Shown here: piece by piece, positions 1-5,446 of the stretch | Layout: every line of letters begins with the position of its first letter | Numbering within the stretch: the stretch's first letter is position 1 | Assembly: GCA_031267435.1 (NCBI GenBank) | Contig: JAIRZB010000046.1 | Span: forward strand, 1 to 7,003 | From: Puniceicoccales bacterium | Lineage (GTDB): Bacteria > Verrucomicrobiota > Verrucomicrobiia > Opitutales > LL51 | DNA length: 7,003 nucleotides | Reading direction: 5' to 3' | Program-made: the position numbers and the translations under genes | The notes under the pieces: generated by a model | The model's database searches: none | Told to the model about the DNA's origin: nothing | What the model saw: the letters and a program-made list of their open reading frames with translations, nothing else

Positions 1-1308
1 TTTTTTTATTTTTTCTAACTTTGCCCGATCTTCATCTGTTGCTGTCTTAAAAGCTGCTTGTTCGACATCATTGAGCCCAGTATCTATTTCAGTGTTTAAT
101 CTGTGTGCCAAAGAACCTAATCCATTTGAATGGAAAGCATCAAGATCCATTATAACAGTAGGAGGTAGATTTGGGTTGTTGTGATTGAAAATAAGAAATG
201 CGGTATAACTTTGTCCATCATGATATACTGTTTTTTCATGAATTTCACCACTAACAGTTATACCATTACTTGTCACATGACCAATTGGACCGCCCAATAT
301 TCCTGCAAGCGCACATTCCTTTTGATCGTTCTGAACACGTCCACTATCGTCCAATGTAAGTCTTTTATCCTGTGCGGATTTTGTATCTGGCTCCATAGTA
401 AAAGGCTTATACATGACTCTTCCAGGCCACGGCATTTTATTAGCAATAGGATCCTTTATTTGCGGAATGACTCCTTCGGGAAGCTTGTCACCCCAACCTG
501 TAATTAGTTGCTCTATCACTTCCGGCGGAGCTCCACTACTTATGGCCGCCATATTACAAGCTATTGATTTAACCGTATTTCTCACGTTCGCAGCAATCTT
601 ATCCTTTTCGCTTTGTGGAATGTTGGGATCGTTGTATATTTTCTCCAATAATTCCCCTGCTTTTTCTCGATCCGCTTTCGGCAATTTTGGATCTTTCATG
701 GCATCAAGTAACCCATCGACTATTTCTGGAACGACTTTTCCATTATCCCCATATTCCGCAAAAAGATTCGTAAGGGGCCTATTCGTGTCCCGTTCTTGGG
801 CACTAATATTACTATTCACTATACATAGACTTAATAAAGCCTCCCCTCGCTGCGTTATTGAATTTCCTGCCCCCTTCGCCATCTCTAAACATTCACTTGT
901 AAATTTTTCCAAATCAACACTACCTTTTTTAGTTCCATGTCCTCTAGCTTCACTATATAACTGAGCCTTTTGTTCCATCGAAAAATTTCCCTTTGCTTTC
1001 CACTGGTTTTTCAAAACGGCATGTCTTAAATGTTTTCTTACATCTCCTTGTTTTGAAGTACTAAACTTTCTTGCATTGCCTTTTACAACAGCTCTATCCT
1101 TTAGTTTACTTTTTATGGTAACTTTCGTAGGCCTAAACAGTCCAGTTTTTATTACTTCGATATTATATGTTACACCATTTATTGTATGCGTTCCAAATTT
1201 CGCTACACCACGATTGCTTCTCGCTTCATTACACAATTTCCCTACTTCGCTTTGCAATGCTAATAATTCATCGCTAATGTTTCCATGACCACCTCCTATT
1301 GCACTCAT
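1..1308 (-). CDS. Large orphan protein, 3' end cut by window edge
   Basis: An open frame of 436 codons reads leftward from ATG at 1308 with no stop before base 1, so the C-terminus is missing. The start is supported by AAGGA six bases upstream. The protein begins MSAIGGGHGN and has no signal peptide or membrane segment, so it is probably cytoplasmic or exported by a leaderless route. Residues 1-110 are basic and mixed. Residues 110-270 look mainly helical and contain two related motifs, DPKLPKADREK (206-216) and DPNIPQSEKDK (227-237), 21 residues apart, which suggests a short helical repeat. Residues 330-400 look beta-rich (CALAGILGGPIGHVTSNG, then a stretch ending in IMDLDAF). I do not recognise the family. 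The large size, orphan look and lack of a leader would suit a host-directed or lineage-specific protein, but nothing here shows a function. The opposite strand carries long open frames that are shadows. The leader region of this gene is made of decayed gene remnant. Confidence 0.85.
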   Translation of the reverse strand, partial: MSAIGGGHGNISDELLALQSEVGKLCNEARSNRGVAKFGTHTINGVTYNIEVIKTGLFRPTKVTIKSKLKDRAVVKGNARKFSTSKQGDVRKHLRHAVLKNQWKAKGNFSMEQKAQLYSEARGHGTKKGSVDLEKFTSECLEMAKGAGNSITQRGEALLSLCIVNSNISAQERDTNRPLTNLFAEYGDNGKVVPEIVDGLLDAMKDPKLPKADREKAGELLEKIYNDPNIPQSEKDKIAANVRNTVKSIACNMAAISSGAPPEVIEQLITGWGDKLPEGVIPQIKDPIANKMPWPGRVMYKPFTMEPDTKSAQDKRLTLDDSGRVQNDQKECALAGILGGPIGHVTSNGITVSGEIHEKTVYHDGQSYTAFLIFNHNNPNLPPTVIMDLDAFHSNGLGSLAHRLNTEIDTGLNDVEQAAFKTATDEDRAKLEKIKK

Positions 1309-1339
1309 TTTTTATCCTTCTAGTTGCAGGGATATTACG

Positions 1340-1475
1340 ATTAATTTATTATTTTACGAGTTTTATCTTCTTCTTACGAATCTCCGTTTTTCCTTAAATA
1401 ATTTCCATTATTTTTATAAATAGACATACCTCATTATTCGATGTAATCGCACGCTTGAGTGGAATTTTTTCATTT
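1340..1475 (-). pseudogene. Decayed copy of the 3' end of the 1643-2518 gene
   Basis: This stretch aligns by eye with the last ~30 codons and the 3' flank of the neighbouring intact gene. Bases 1394-1423 match 1656-1685 at 21 of 30 positions without gaps, and all nine differences have A or T in the remnant. Bases 1439-1459 match 1700-1720 at 16 of 21. The match continues past the stop codon: ATTAATTT..TTTTACGAGTTTT at 1340-1365 corresponds to ATTGATTT..TATTACAAGTTTTT from 1612. Translated on the minus strand, the remnant gives ANEKIPLKRAITSNNEV beside AKKAFPERVITSGEVRTY of the intact protein, then loses frame and hits stops. I infer a tandem gene duplication in which this copy died and drifted to AT. 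Its upstream part is now the 20-bp repeat array. Confidence 0.75.
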
Positions 1476-1575
1476 GCGATAGAATTATTTCACTTGCGAT
1501 GGAATTTCTCCATTCGCAGTGGAATTTTTTTTCAATGAAATAGAATTTTTCCATCCAAAGTGGAAAATTTTCACC
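1455..1575. repeat. Six degenerate 20-bp tandem repeats
   Basis: Six consecutive units start at 1455, 1475, 1495, 1515, 1536 and 1556. Five are 20 bp long and the fourth is 21 bp. The plus-strand consensus is about TGCGATGGAATTTTTTCATT. The GGAATTTT core and the flanking GCGAT/CAGT vary most. Several units contain small inverted repeats, for example ATGGA-ATTTC-TCCAT at 1499-1513. The array starts within the edge of the decayed gene remnant. On the minus strand, the unit nearest the remnant reads in the same frame as the AKKAFP codons of the intact gene, so the unit may have arisen by slippage of old coding DNA. There are no CRISPR-like unique spacers. Confidence 0.75.
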
Positions 1576-1579
1576 CCCG

Positions 1580-1619
1580 AAATCAATTTTACAAAAAATA
1601 AATGAATCGCAATTGATTT
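1580..1619. repeat. AT-rich inverted repeat downstream of the 291-residue gene
   Basis: AAATCAATT (1580-1588) and AATTGATTT (1611-1619) are perfect 9-base arms separated by 22 bases. The repeat lies 24 bases past the stop of the minus-strand gene ending at 1643. The stem is AT-only apart from one pair and has no T run in the right place, so it is a poor intrinsic terminator. It could be a weak RNA 3' structure or chance in AT-rich DNA. Confidence 0.35.
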
Positions 1620-1642
1620 ACCTTATTACAAGTTTTTATCTT

Positions 1643-2518
1643 CTATTTATCTCCCTTGAGCAATTTCCGGTATTCCTGTAGATAGGTACGCACCTCGCCC
1701 GAGGTAATTACACGCTCGGGAAATGCTTTTTTAGCCATCTCAATGTAGCGATGACTCTCATCCGATACCATCTCCAGCCAAAACTTTCCCTCCATGTCGT
1801 AAACATATTCGTAGCGTAGATCGCAATTCCATAGACGTACAAATGACAGCGTCGTCACCTGATCCTCCTCCCAATCCCTGGATAGGAGCGTCGGCGGCAT
1901 ATTGCCATCGGACATAACCTTTGCCCAGATTTTTAATAAATTCTGCACAGGAATATCAAATAAATTATCATAGTGTAAAAACTGATCCATCATGCAAAGC
2001 AAATGCCCCTTAAGTCCGCGATAGCCGCGACCGGCCCCACTGCGATGGGTCACCCAACCTGGAATACTCCCCGCTAATAATGCCGCCTTATGATACATAA
2101 AACGATTGCAGTGCTCAAAATACGCCGAAAATGATTTGTCATTGAAAGACTCAAAATTGCGACGAATAATGGTGATCATTTCCTCCTGGCCATAGCGAAT
2201 GCTCGCAAATCCATTAAAATTGCGCAAAAAATCGAGTTTCAATGAAAAATAAATGATCGGTCGCGGATGCTCACCGCGGGATGTCGCAAATAAAACGCGG
2301 GGCGAAATTACTCCTGCCCGTTCCATCTTCCCATCCGGATGAACGAATAAAATGGCGATGTGTTGCAATGTCTCACTCGAAGCTTCGTTATTGTAAAAAG
2401 CAAGCGGTTCCGATCGAAATGGACCAATGCCAGGAATAATTCCTGTCATTTTACTCAATTCTTCGAATATATTTTTAATAATACCACGCGTGCGTACACG
2501 AATAATCTCCACATCCAT
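1643..2518 (-). CDS. Unrecognised soluble protein, 291 aa
   Basis: A complete frame runs from ATG at 2518 to TAA at 1643. The ribosome site is weak (GGAAA about 8 bases upstream), and a possible -35 TTGACA (minus strand, 2555-2550) lies only about 30 bases from the start, so the leader would be very short. The protein MDVEIIRVRTRGIIKNIFEEL... has no signal peptide or transmembrane segment. It is rich in aromatic residues (for example GKFWLEMVSDESHRYIEMAK near the C-terminus), has a basic glycine-containing stretch HRSGAGRGYRGLKGH at about 158-172, and ends in charged helix (TYLQEYRKLLKGDK). I cannot assign it to a family and see no catalytic motif that I trust. A decayed partial copy lies just downstream (1340-1475), so this gene belongs to a group that has duplicated locally. 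The spacers on both sides are AT-rich, so it is probably transcribed alone. Confidence 0.85.
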   Translation of the reverse strand: MDVEIIRVRTRGIIKNIFEELSKMTGIIPGIGPFRSEPLAFYNNEASSETLQHIAILFVHPDGKMERAGVISPRVLFATSRGEHPRPIIYFSLKLDFLRNFNGFASIRYGQEEMITIIRRNFESFNDKSFSAYFEHCNRFMYHKAALLAGSIPGWVTHRSGAGRGYRGLKGHLLCMMDQFLHYDNLFDIPVQNLLKIWAKVMSDGNMPPTLLSRDWEEDQVTTLSFVRLWNCDLRYEYVYDMEGKFWLEMVSDESHRYIEMAKKAFPERVITSGEVRTYLQEYRKLLKGDK

Positions 2519-2738
2519 TCTGTGTTTCCAATAAGAATTCGTAAAATCCTGTCAAAGAAATATCCTTCAAATAATCCCGAAAGAAAATCGATAATTCTTC
2601 ACTAGAAATTGGCCCCTGCTAGCATTTTGTACCTATTTTATGTGAAAATAAATAGAAAAATCGAAATAAAATTGCATCGTTTAAATCGAGCCGCTTATAA
2701 TTTTATTATTTTATTTGAAGTTTGCTAAAAATTTCATT
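2519..2738. other. AT-rich intergenic spacer
   Basis: These 220 bases separate two minus-strand genes. The only possible signal is TTGACA on the minus strand (2555-2550) followed 16 bases later by a poor -10 (TATTGG, 2533-2528), which could serve the 291-residue gene. A 6-bp hairpin CTAAAA/TTTTAG at 2725-2742 overlaps the stop of the pseudopilin gene, but it has no GC content or T run to make it a convincing terminator. Confidence 0.4.
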
Positions 2739-3587
2739 TTAGAATCTATCGCAATCCGTTGCGCCACCTTTCCATGAAAGTACATAGGAATTCGTATATA
2801 CTGTACCACCACCTTTCGGTATCGTTTCACAAATTTTGTTGGTCATCGTATTTGTACCATATTTTTTCAAGGCACATTGATTTCCCGTGCCCAAATTATT
2901 ATACCACTCCACGTGGCCATCTAAAAATGCAATAAAACCACCTTTGCGGCCAAATACACCACCTCGATCAAGATTAATCGTCGAATCCGCCCATGTTCCA
3001 GGCGCCGTATCCCAACCGCGCAGACCCCGGGAATAGGCTATGGGAATCTCACTGGCATTCTTGAAAAAATCCTCATTTGTACAACTATTGGCCGCAACAA
3101 CTGCACAAACACTAACCGGAAACCCACGCTGTCCCCGGAAGCTGGTATCGATCTTCGCCGACGTTATCTTTCCATCCGTATTCCGTTGAATATCACAAAT
3201 TTTTGTCGGCATCACCCCTCCTTCTCTTTCGTACTTTCTGACCCTGTAGTCGAAATCCCATACCCATGCTTCGATATCCGTTAGGTAGCTGTCCTTCGCT
3301 AAAACGGCCGCAATCAATGTGACATCGAAGCCTGCCGATTCCGCTTCCGCGACGGCACCTAGCTCCAACCAACGGATCGGATGACCTGTGTCCTCCATAT
3401 ACTGCCGATAGGCATTCACAATCGTCCTTAAACCGCTCACCGCCTTCGCTTTCTGCGCAGCTTCGCTTAAACTACTTATTCCCCGGAAAGCAATGGCTAA
3501 CAATATTCCAAAAATCGCTAGGACAACTACCATTTCAACGAGCGAAAATCCATAGCAATGCCTCTGTTCTCTATGATTCAACCGCAT
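2739..3587 (-). CDS. Pseudopilin with C-terminal DGHV motif
   Basis: This is a type IV pilin-like/type II secretion pseudopilin of about 282 residues. The N-terminus carries a class III signal: a short basic leader ending in HCYG, then FSLVEMVVVLAIFGILLAIA, with Gly at -1 and Glu at +5 of the predicted mature protein. Prepilin peptidase would cut after the Gly, and the hydrophobic helix would anchor the protein in the inner membrane and pack into the pseudopilus. The C-terminal part has FLDGHVEWYNNLG, a motif known from pseudopilin-like proteins in Planctomycetes, Lentisphaerae and Verrucomicrobia, and several cysteines. The frame is open up to 3674, but that would overlap the upstream gene. 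The start lies among ATG 3587, which is only one base from AAGGAGG (3595-3589), and TTG 3581, which is at the ideal 7-base distance. Only 16 bases separate it from the stop of the upstream pseudopilin gene, so the two are one operon. Confidence 0.88.
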   Translation of the reverse strand: MRLNHREQRHCYGFSLVEMVVVLAIFGILLAIAFRGISSLSEAAQKAKAVSGLRTIVNAYRQYMEDTGHPIRWLELGAVAEAESAGFDVTLIAAVLAKDSYLTDIEAWVWDFDYRVRKYEREGGVMPTKICDIQRNTDGKITSAKIDTSFRGQRGFPVSVCAVVAANSCTNEDFFKNASEIPIAYSRGLRGWDTAPGTWADSTINLDRGGVFGRKGGFIAFLDGHVEWYNNLGTGNQCALKKYGTNTMTNKICETIPKGGGTVYTNSYVLSWKGGATDCDRF

Positions 3588-3595
3588 TCCTCCTT
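3579..3595 (-). promoter_or_regulatory. Shine-Dalgarno site favouring a TTG start
   Basis: AAGGAGG (minus strand, 3595-3589) is a near-perfect ribosome site. The ATG at 3587 follows it by one base, which is too close for normal initiation. TTG at 3581-3579 follows by seven bases and is in frame. A TTG start would give the leader MNHREQRHCYG, 11 residues, the same length as the leader predicted for the upstream pseudopilin. Confidence 0.55.
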
Positions 3596-3603
3596 CAAAA
3601 TTC

Positions 3604-4302
3604 CTAGCTCCCTTTTTCCTCTCGCTCACCGATGAGAATTTGAATAAACTCCGGTAAATCAGGATTAATCCCATCCTTAAACTTTAGCCCATCGGTAAAT
3701 GTTACCTTCGGCGAAGAAGCTGAGGCCTCCGAATAGCCATATTTTAACCCTTTGCAATTTTTTAATAGGATAATGTGTTGCAAGGAATCACTCCACTTTC
3801 CTGTTCCCTCTTCCCCGTGAAGCCCTTTCGGCTTATCTCCAGGAGCTAAACTGCGGTAATAAAGTCGCAGCTCGGAAGATACGGCCGACTTTAGCTCCGG
3901 CTGATCTCCTTCAAATTTTAGCCAACACTCCGTAATACCTCCATTATTATTGACTACAAAGGGTAAATGATTCAGGGTCTGCCAATAGAAAGCAACTTCC
4001 GAATTGGAAGTACCGGGAATGACTTGCTCCCCCGTCAACTTGCGAAAGGTAATTTTTTCCGAAGATTTTGGTTGAGATAACCCATTGATCACCATGGAAA
4101 CTTCGTTAATCATAAATCTTGTGAGGGCCATTTCGGTATCGAATTGTTCCTTTAATTGACTATCCGATGTGCTTTGCCAAATTTTCATATAGGACATCGT
4201 TGCAGCAAACATTCCTCCAATTGCAATGGTCGCAATCGCCAAGCCAACAAGCATTTCTATTAGCGTAAAACCATTCTTTTTATTCATAACATCACTGCCC
4301 AT
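3604..4302 (-). CDS. Pseudopilin / minor pilin-like protein (GspJ/PilW-like architecture)
   Basis: A 232-residue protein begins MGSDVMNKKNG followed by FTLIEMLVGLAIATIAIGG. This is a textbook prepilin signal: Gly at -1, Phe at +1, Glu at +5 and about 20 hydrophobic residues. After the helix the sequence runs on through a long amphipathic segment (MKIWQSTSDSQLKEQFDTEM) into a globular C-terminal domain with no clear motif. The start at 4302 is chosen because GGGAGGG (4317-4311) lies eight bases upstream; ATG 4287 (MNKKNG...) is an in-frame alternative and 4332 is less likely. The N-terminal signal plus length fits minor pseudopilins of type II secretion or type IV pilus systems, but no pilus motor, secretin or peptidase gene is in the window. 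It is the first gene of an operon with the pseudopilin starting near 3587, and it is transcribed divergently from the gene at 4410. Confidence 0.87.
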   Translation of the reverse strand: MGSDVMNKKNGFTLIEMLVGLAIATIAIGGMFAATMSYMKIWQSTSDSQLKEQFDTEMALTRFMINEVSMVINGLSQPKSSEKITFRKLTGEQVIPGTSNSEVAFYWQTLNHLPFVVNNNGGITECWLKFEGDQPELKSAVSSELRLYYRSLAPGDKPKGLHGEEGTGKWSDSLQHIILLKNCKGLKYGYSEASASSPKVTFTDGLKFKDGINPDLPEFIQILIGEREEKGS

Positions 4303-4373
4303 ACTATAAACCCTCCCGCAAAAAACAATCACAAAAAAATTTAAGTATCTTTATTTTTTCGAAAAACTTTTAC

Positions 4374-4401
4374 TTTGCATAATAAAAATATCCAATATAA
4401 T
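4374..4401 (+). promoter_or_regulatory. Promoter for the small-gene pair
   Basis: TATAAT (4396-4401) is a perfect -10 box, with TTTGCA (4374-4379, four of six consensus positions) 16 bases upstream as -35. The expected start of transcription is about 4408, only about two bases before the ATG at 4410, so the mRNA would be nearly leaderless. The only Shine-Dalgarno-like string, GGGA, is four bases from the ATG and would lie outside such a transcript. Confidence 0.6.
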
Positions 4402-4408
4402 GGGATAT
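4388..4408. promoter_or_regulatory. Dyad around the -10 box, possible operator
   Basis: ATATCC (4388-4393) and GGATAT (4403-4408) form a 6-bp inverted repeat with nine bases between, centred on the -10 box TATAAT and ending just before the ATG at 4410. A protein bound there would block the promoter. It lies in the 107-bp region shared with the divergent pseudopilin operon. A 12-bp palindrome TTTTTCGAAAAA at 4355-4366 lies in the same region. Confidence 0.4.
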
Positions 4409-4409
4409 C

Positions 4410-4937
4410 ATGAATGACATTAGACGCCTTCCACCGGGAATAATAGATGCTTCCTTCGATACACAAGACTCAAAAGTAAACACTCCGCCGGCCCAAGCCA
4501 TCGGCCAAGAAAGGAAGGATGATGCAATATGTGATCAATCCGGCCAATCTCCCCATGTCTCACAGGACCATGGGCTAGGAAATGTACAAAATGGTAACGT
4601 TATCGATAAAATTTGTGATGGTATTACAAAAACTTTTGACGGCCTAGGACGTATCTTGGGTGCCATTCTCAAGGGATTGGGGAAGTTAGCAGCCCCAGTT
4701 CTCGAAGGCGTTTTGGATCTCATTAAAAGTTTGGTTGAAAAATTAAAAGAAATTGTTAATTATTCCCGATCGGATGTTATACCGCTTGCAACCAATGCCG
4801 CCCATGCCATAGGAGAAGGCTCCTCTGCAGTAGGACAAATCGCCTTAAACATTCAAGCAGCTCCAGCAATTGCCCTAGGAGGGGGAATAGCAGCCATTTC
4901 ACAAAATCCAACCGATAGCCAACAAGAAATTTTATAA
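4410..4937 (+). CDS. Small protein with glycine-rich amphipathic middle, 175 aa
   Basis: The protein MNDIRRLPPGIIDASFDTQD... is not recognised. Residues 1-62 are polar and probably disordered (many Q, D, N, S, P). Residues 64-117 are a long run of glycine-rich amphipathic helix with hydrophobic residues every three to four positions (for example LGRILGAILKGLGKLAAPVL at 79-98, then VLDLIKSLVEKLKEIV). Residues 120-175 are rich in Ala, Gly, Ser and Asn, including AIALGGGIAAI. There is no signal peptide. The ATG at 4410 is the only Met in the frame. A polar N-terminus followed by amphipathic and small-residue segments resembles proteins that insert into or travel across membranes, such as secreted effectors or pore-like peptides, but this is only a resemblance. 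It is probably co-transcribed with the 70-residue gene that begins nine bases after its last base. Confidence 0.75.
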   Translation: MNDIRRLPPGIIDASFDTQDSKVNTPPAQAIGQERKDDAICDQSGQSPHVSQDHGLGNVQNGNVIDKICDGITKTFDGLGRILGAILKGLGKLAAPVLEGVLDLIKSLVEKLKEIVNYSRSDVIPLATNAAHAIGEGSSAVGQIALNIQAAPAIALGGGIAAISQNPTDSQQEIL

Positions 4938-4945
4938 ATATCACC

Positions 4946-5158
4946 ATGAACGAAACTGAAAAAAAAACGGCCGCCCTAATATCTAAAGAATCACAGGAAA
5001 CTTTGGATGTTATTCGGAAATTGATTGAAGAAAGCGTTGAAATTCCCGAAGATGCGAAAAAAAAAGCATTCAGAGAATTGGAAAAAACGAAAAATAAGAT
5101 CGAAAAAATGATTTCTAAGGAATCGGGAAATCATACAAGCTTCTCACCGACAGTTTAA
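4946..5158 (+). CDS. Small charged helical protein, 70 aa
   Basis: The frame starts eight bases after the stop of the 175-residue gene, with no good Shine-Dalgarno, so translation may depend on the upstream gene. The protein is highly charged (Lys/Glu rich), predicted to be almost all helical, with no hydrophobic segment and so probably cytosolic. A short motif occurs at both ends of the helical part: LISKES at 11-16 and MISKES at 55-60, roughly 44 residues apart. The ends are similar in DNA too (ATCTAAAGAATC, TTCTAAGGAATC), hinting at an internal duplication. Its size, charge and tight coupling to the upstream gene would suit a partner, chaperone or antidote, but no family is recognised. Confidence 0.7.
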   Translation: MNETEKKTAALISKESQETLDVIRKLIEESVEIPEDAKKKAFRELEKTKNKIEKMISKESGNHTSFSPTV

Positions 5159-5332
5159 TTACTCTGAAAATAATGACGGATTTTTCCTTGGTAGCGTGAT
5201 AACCAAAAAGAATTCCAGTCCTATCAGTTGTTTTAACCTAGAAGAATAATCCATATCTCCCCCGTAACAAATGGTGTAGTAATAAAGTATAGCGCCAATG
5301 CGAATGATATCACCCTTGATACCGCCTGCCAT
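5159..5332 (-). CDS. Doubtful tiny ORF, 57 aa
   Basis: A frame runs from ATG at 5332 to TAA at 5159, convergent with and directly abutting the 70-residue gene. The peptide begins MAGGIKGDIIRIGAILYYYT and has two mildly hydrophobic stretches (IRIGAILYYYTICY and LKQLIGLEFFLVITL), so it would be a small membrane protein. A TATAAT sits just before the ATG on the minus strand, which would make it nearly leaderless, but there is no -35 or ribosome site that I can see. It may be chance. The spacer shows nothing else on this strand. Confidence 0.2.
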   Translation of the reverse strand: MAGGIKGDIIRIGAILYYYTICYGGDMDYSSRLKQLIGLEFFLVITLPRKNPSLFSE

Positions 5333-5362
5333 AATTATAAAAACAATTCACAATGTCCCATT

Positions 5363-5392
5363 TTGAAAATGATCCATTGATTCCCATATAAT
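5363..5392 (+). promoter_or_regulatory. Promoter for the GH5 lipoprotein gene
   Basis: TTGAAA (5363-5368, five of six consensus) and TATAAT (5387-5392, perfect) are 18 bases apart. The expected transcription start is about 5399, giving a leader of roughly 48 bases before the ATG at 5447. The ribosome site in that leader is poor: GGAG at 5430-5433 lies 13 bases from the ATG. Confidence 0.65.
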
Positions 5393-5446
5393 AAACTTGA
5401 TATTAGTCATTAGATAGTATCCTTCACATGGAGTTCAACTATAGAT

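Noticed and set aside
181..1288. Plus-strand open frames at 181-507, 413-964 and 1076-1288
   Set aside because: They are antisense shadows of the 436-codon minus-strand gene, with no ribosome site and no protein-like features; the minus-strand frame is longer and has a good Shine-Dalgarno.
1455..1575. Tandem repeats as a CRISPR array
   Set aside because: Units are abutted and degenerate with no unique spacers, and there are no cas genes.
1580..1619. Inverted repeat as a terminator for the 291-residue gene
   Set aside because: The stem is AT-rich with a 22-base loop and no T run follows on the transcribed strand, so it was listed only as a weak repeat.
2360..2605. Plus-strand frame over the start of the 291-residue gene
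   Set aside because: It is antisense to a well-supported gene, and its start has no ribosome site.
4535..4723. Minus-strand 62-codon frame
   Set aside because: It is inside the 175-residue plus-strand gene with no start signal.
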